The position numbers and the translations under genes were made by a program. Below are positions 21,301-24,283 of a DNA stretch of 24,283 nt, one piece after another. The notes under the pieces are model-generated. The model did not search any database, was not told where the DNA came from, and saw only the letters and a program-made list of their open reading frames with translations. Every line of letters starts with the position of its first letter. Positions within the stretch are counted from its first letter, which is position 1. Origin of the DNA: Tetmemena sp. SeJ-2015 (lineage: Eukaryota > Ciliophora > Spirotrichea > Sporadotrichida > Oxytrichidae); assembly GCA_027382625.1 (NCBI GenBank), contig JAJKFJ010021434.1, forward strand, positions 1 to 24,283. The letters run 5' to 3'.

Positions 21301-24242
21301 GGCCCAGCCTCATCAGATATTTGTTCTGAAATATGCGGTGATGGCAGAAATTATGGAACTGAGTAATGTGATGACGGCAATAGATTGAATGGTGATGGCT
21401 GTTCTAGTTCTTGCTTGATCGAGCCTAATTCAACTTGCACTTCTGGAGACTAACTTTGTCATACATTTAAATCTAAGAATAGCCAGATGGCATAAGAGAC
21501 TCAAATGATATGTGTGACGATGGAAACATGATAGTAGGAGATGGTTGCGACTATGCAATAAGAGAGAAATAGGATATACTTGCGAAGGAGGTTCACTTAA
21601 ATCTACTGATGTTTGTCATGAGGCTTGTGGTGACGGAATATATTTACCAATAATCAATTTTAGTTTAATTCTCAGTTATAATGGTGATGGATGTTCTTCA
21701 ACTTGCAATGTTGAGAGCGGGTTTTCGTGTGAGAGTGGGTCAATTTATGAACCATCGATCTGTTTCGAGATATGCGGTGATGGAAAGAATTTGATGATGC
21801 ATGAATGCGATGATGGAAACATAAGAGATGGAGATGGGTGCACATCTTATTGCTCTGTAGAAGAAGGATTTGTTTGCACCTTAGGAAATTCAACAAGTCC
21901 CTCAGTTTGCAAAGAAATATGCGGAGATTCTAGAAATATGATGAGCAGCCTTAATTCATGCGATGATGGGAACCAGATCTCGGGAGACGGCTGTTCAAGT
22001 AAATGCTTGATTGAAACTGGATTTTCCTGTTCCTAAGGGTCTTACCTAACTCCAGATATTTGCTAAGAAATATGTGGCGACGGTATAAATATGGGTTACG
22101 CTTAATGTGACGATGGTAATTAGATCGATGGAGATGGTTGCTCTTAAAATTGCATGGTGGAGGAAGGATTTCATTGCGACGGCGGCAGTCCAATTAGTAG
22201 GGACTATTGCATTTCAAAAGCTGCTCCCATAATAGTCAAGGCCTCGATTAATAAGTTTAACACCCAGATTTATGTAACCTTCAGCGATATGATAATCATG
22301 AGCTCCTCCTTTAATCCTCAAAACCCATAGTATTGGACATTGGAGCTCCACGGGCCACTTGGGATAAACGGTTATGACTATTATTGGAATGTTACAAGGA
22401 TGGGCTTGTACAAAAATAGGTAGCTAAACGGAACTAAGACTATCATTATAGATTTCATGTGCTAAAATTAACTTTTTGGAAGTTAAATCGAGAGGATAGT
22501 CATAAACTTCAATGATCGGTCGCAAATTAAAAGTTTAAAAGATAAAACTGTGATGGTTAACTCTTCTCTAATATGAAATGAGTGCATTTTATTACGTTAA
22601 ATATAATAAATATATTGTATAACTAAACTAAAAAATAGTGTTATTCATCATCGTTCTTTATTCTTTCTTTATTTATTCGTCTTTCTTAAAACTTAATTAT
22701 ACTCTCCTTTTCATTTTTTCAAATTTAGAAATTTCATTTAATACAATTGAAAAATTTTAAATAGATATTATTATTATTCCTAATCTCCTCTTAAAATTAT
22801 TTGATGAATAATATATCCTTACGGGATGGATGAATAAACTGAAGTGAGATTATATGGAAAGCCTCCTGAGATAGTGAGTACCCTTTGTTTCTCTTTGGTA
22901 CTATTTCCTTTGGTATGGGATAATGGCGCTTTCTTTGGTTACAACTTGAGAGATCTATGGATAATGATGTAAACTTTATAGTTGATTTATCTAATGCCTT
23001 TGAATAATCTTATGGTTCCAACTGCTTCACTAGATTTCGCTCTTAGTTTTAGATATGCGTTTCCTTAAAACGAAGTTTTAAATTACTTTCATTGGGAGGT
23101 ACTACTAATTCTACTTGGATTGAAAAGGAGTATCTCCACCTCATTTTTCCCTTTGAGAAGTTGAAATTTAATCTGTTATTCTATTGCAAACTCTGCTGAT
23201 GTCCTCACTCTTTTAGTGTTTACAATTTTCTTAAAAGGAGTCATTGAAATTCTAATATATCCAAATGTTTTAAAAATAAGATAAAGTCCCCCTTGGATTC
23301 AGCATTTTTGGGTAATTCTTTATTAATTCCAAAAAAAGTTTTGCCAGCCATTTGAATTTGAAGTACTTAAGCTTTGAAGTGAGTTAAATTTCAAATTTTA
23401 TCTCTCTCTCACTAATCTTTGCTATCAGCTCTTGGATTTATGTGATTCAGTTATTCACCAAAGCTATCTTTTTTAATCTGAAGATTCAAAAGCTAATGCA
23501 ATAGAATTTTAAAATTAACTGAGACTTGCTCAGAGATAAGCTAACTATGAGGGGAAATTTATTTTAAAAGGGTTTAGAAATTTTTGGACCCTTTCGATTT
23601 ACCAACTTCAATTATTGAGGAAATTTTTCAGTTTTCCGATAACAGTAAGTATGTGCCTCACAGGGGAGGGAAAATTTAATGGGGATGTTCTGCTCCTTTT
23701 CCCCAAACTCTGTAGTTTTAAACTTCACAATTTTTTAACTTCCTTTTTTTAATTTTTTAAGCTATTATTCACCCAACCTTATTATTAGAATGCGGGGGAG
23801 TTTGATACCCTAGTTTTGCCTTTATATCAAGGTAATTTAAAAGTTTTCAAAAACCCTTCTCTTGTTTGGCCCCAAAAAAAAGTTTAATTTTAAACTTGAA
23901 GACTTTAAAAAAATTAAATCCCCCGATGAAAATTGGAAAAAAAAGATTAAAAATTTAACCTTAAAAAAATATGGTTTTAAAAAAATAAAAAAAAGTTTCA
24001 AAATGAATAACTCAAATACGATAGTTTCTCGAAGAGAATCATTAGAGAGTGAGGATTCAGAAAGTGATCAGAGTTCAGAGTCCAATGATTCAAGTGAAGA
24101 CAGAAGTAGTGAAAGTGAAAGCTATGAAAGTGAAGAAAGTTATACCTCTTAAGAAAACTCTAGTGACAGTTCATAATAAAGCGATAATAGTAGAGAAACC
24201 CAAAAAAGGAATCATAGCAAAATAGATAAAAGAAGAAATTGA
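18376..24242 (+). CDS. Cys-rich DUF4215 multi-pass membrane protein, right paralogue
   Basis: ATG 18376 starts a signal peptide (MHKLLFLALFIPLF); a one-base shift near the GGGG at 18424 leads into DDNGANFGTQNSRFVSNGLQ. Exons: 18376-18561, 18904-18986, 19022-19169, 19226 onward. Domains in order: Cys-containing concanavalin/LamG-like part (FSVSTWFYIND; SFTIEAWIRP; GQWHYVALTVV, about 18904-20240), furin-like Cys-rich part (CSECYLSCRTCWDAY, about 20270-20480), DUF4215 repeats (20494-22210), a REJ/PKD-like juxtamembrane stretch (22220-22570), membrane segments (22815-23900) and an acidic Ser/Glu tail (24030-24200), with TGA 24240-24242. Frame breaks at about 19490, 19800, 21480 and 21548, and a degraded patch 23540-24010, look technical; TGA at 20805 is separate. 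Probable cell-surface protein; ligand unknown. Confidence 0.75.
18562..18903 (+). other. Intron candidate, 342 nt
   Basis: Donor GTAAGTTT and acceptor TCATTTAG connect CTHAPAGTTI to CDGNFSVSTWFYIND. The corresponding left-arm sequence is much diverged. An IES nested in or replacing the intron cannot be excluded. Confidence 0.5.
18987..19021 (+). other. Intron, 35 nt
   Basis: GTAAATTTTT...ATTTTTAG between a TGG codon and AGA; phase 0. Confidence 0.7.
19170..19225 (+). other. Intron, 56 nt
   Basis: GTAAGTCA...TGTGTTAG. Splicing turns VD-T/AT-GGC into VDYGWNFVTVTFTLDN. Confidence 0.65.
20494..22210 (+). repeat. DUF4215 Cys-rich repeat tract, right copy (about 10 units)
   Basis: Units such as ECDDGNNQNGDGCSNQC, QCDDGNVKDGDGCTSLC, ECDDGNIRDGDGCTSYC and QCDDGNQIDGDGCSQNC, each followed by xIExGxxC and closed by (I/A)CGDG seven residues before the next CDDGN. 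TAA/TAG encode Gln at the residue before CDDGN in several units. One unit (21630-21700) lacks its CDDGN core and the tract is split by an IES candidate at about 20811-21075. Confidence 0.85.
20811..21075 (+). other. IES candidate inside the DUF4215 tract, pointer GATGAT or GAATG, about 265 bp
   Basis: Repeat coding stops at GATGAT (20811-20816) and resumes at GATGAT (21076-21081); between is AT-rich non-coding DNA. Excision at GATGAT gives the usual seven-residue spacing but keeps a TGA at 20805-20807. Excision at GAATG (20802 and 21070) removes the TGA but shortens the spacer by one residue. The left copy differs here. Confidence 0.55.
22575..22814 (+). other. IES candidate in right paralogue, pointer TAATAT, 240 bp
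   Basis: TAATAT at 22569-22574 and 22809-22814. Excision joins VMVNSSLI to YPYGMDEQTEV in frame. The first codon after the left pointer would otherwise be TGA, and no acceptor AG lies before the downstream frame. Confidence 0.75.
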
Positions 24243-24283
24243 TAGAATTTAAGATTATAACAAATTAAATTCTAGAGTACATT

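Larger units (their letters stand above)
17590..24283 (+). repeat. Right arm of giant inverted duplication (about 6.7 kb)
   Basis: Mirror of 10312-17570. The window ends exactly within the arm, so the outer boundary on this side is not seen. Length differs from the left arm through indels, extra repeat units and damaged patches. Confidence 0.85.

Noticed and set aside
20494..22210. CRISPR-like or satellite array
   Set aside because: The periodicity comes from protein repeats of varying length and sequence, not constant repeats with spacers.
10312..24283. Missed-adapter read giving a trivial mirror image
   Set aside because: Clean parts of the arms differ by substitutions and by repeat content; a mirrored single molecule would differ only by read errors. 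A chimeric join of alleles remains possible.

Overview
The window looks like germline (micronuclear) DNA of a spirotrich ciliate of the Oxytricha/Stylonychia kind. Reading frames of recognisable proteins run through many TAA and TAG codons, which sit where Gln is expected, and end at TGA. Introns are GT-AG (34-342 nt by my reading). Several coding regions are also cut by AT-rich inserts with no GT donor. These inserts lie between short direct repeats of 5-7 bp, and removing one repeat copy plus the insert restores the frame exactly. That is how internal eliminated sequences (IESs) with pointers look in spirotrich germline DNA. A transposase of the DDE kind near the left end fits the same picture.

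Layout: 1-900 is AT-rich and degraded by homopolymer errors. 1066-1515 (+) is an indel-damaged coiled-coil coding stretch. 1646-2530 (-) is a broken Tc1/IS630-like transposase. 2856-5140 (+) is a PI-PLC X-domain protein split by at least three IES candidates. 5191-7655 (+) is a probable single gene for a predicted secreted protein with a Thr-rich linker. Its 3' end runs into a perfect 406-bp inverted repeat (7548-7953 / 8095-8500). 8501-9373 is empty. 9374-9681 (+) holds two 5' exons of a secreted protein. 9770-10311 is empty.

From 10312 to the window end the DNA is one giant inverted duplication centred near 17.58 kb. Each arm holds a copy of the same gene, arranged head to head (10353-16812 on -, 18376-24242 on +), with about 1.56 kb between the two start codons. 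The protein has a signal peptide, a LamG/concanavalin-like region, a furin-like Cys-rich region, about ten DUF4215 Cys-rich repeats, a multi-pass membrane region and an acidic Ser-rich tail. The arms differ by true substitutions and by repeat content, so they look like recent paralogues or joined alleles.

Caution: base quality is patchy. Dense single-base indels occur in 1-2340, 13440-14440, 15450-15900, 16300-17500 and 23540-24010, so many frameshifts are probably technical. All domain calls are from motif reading; no database search was possible.
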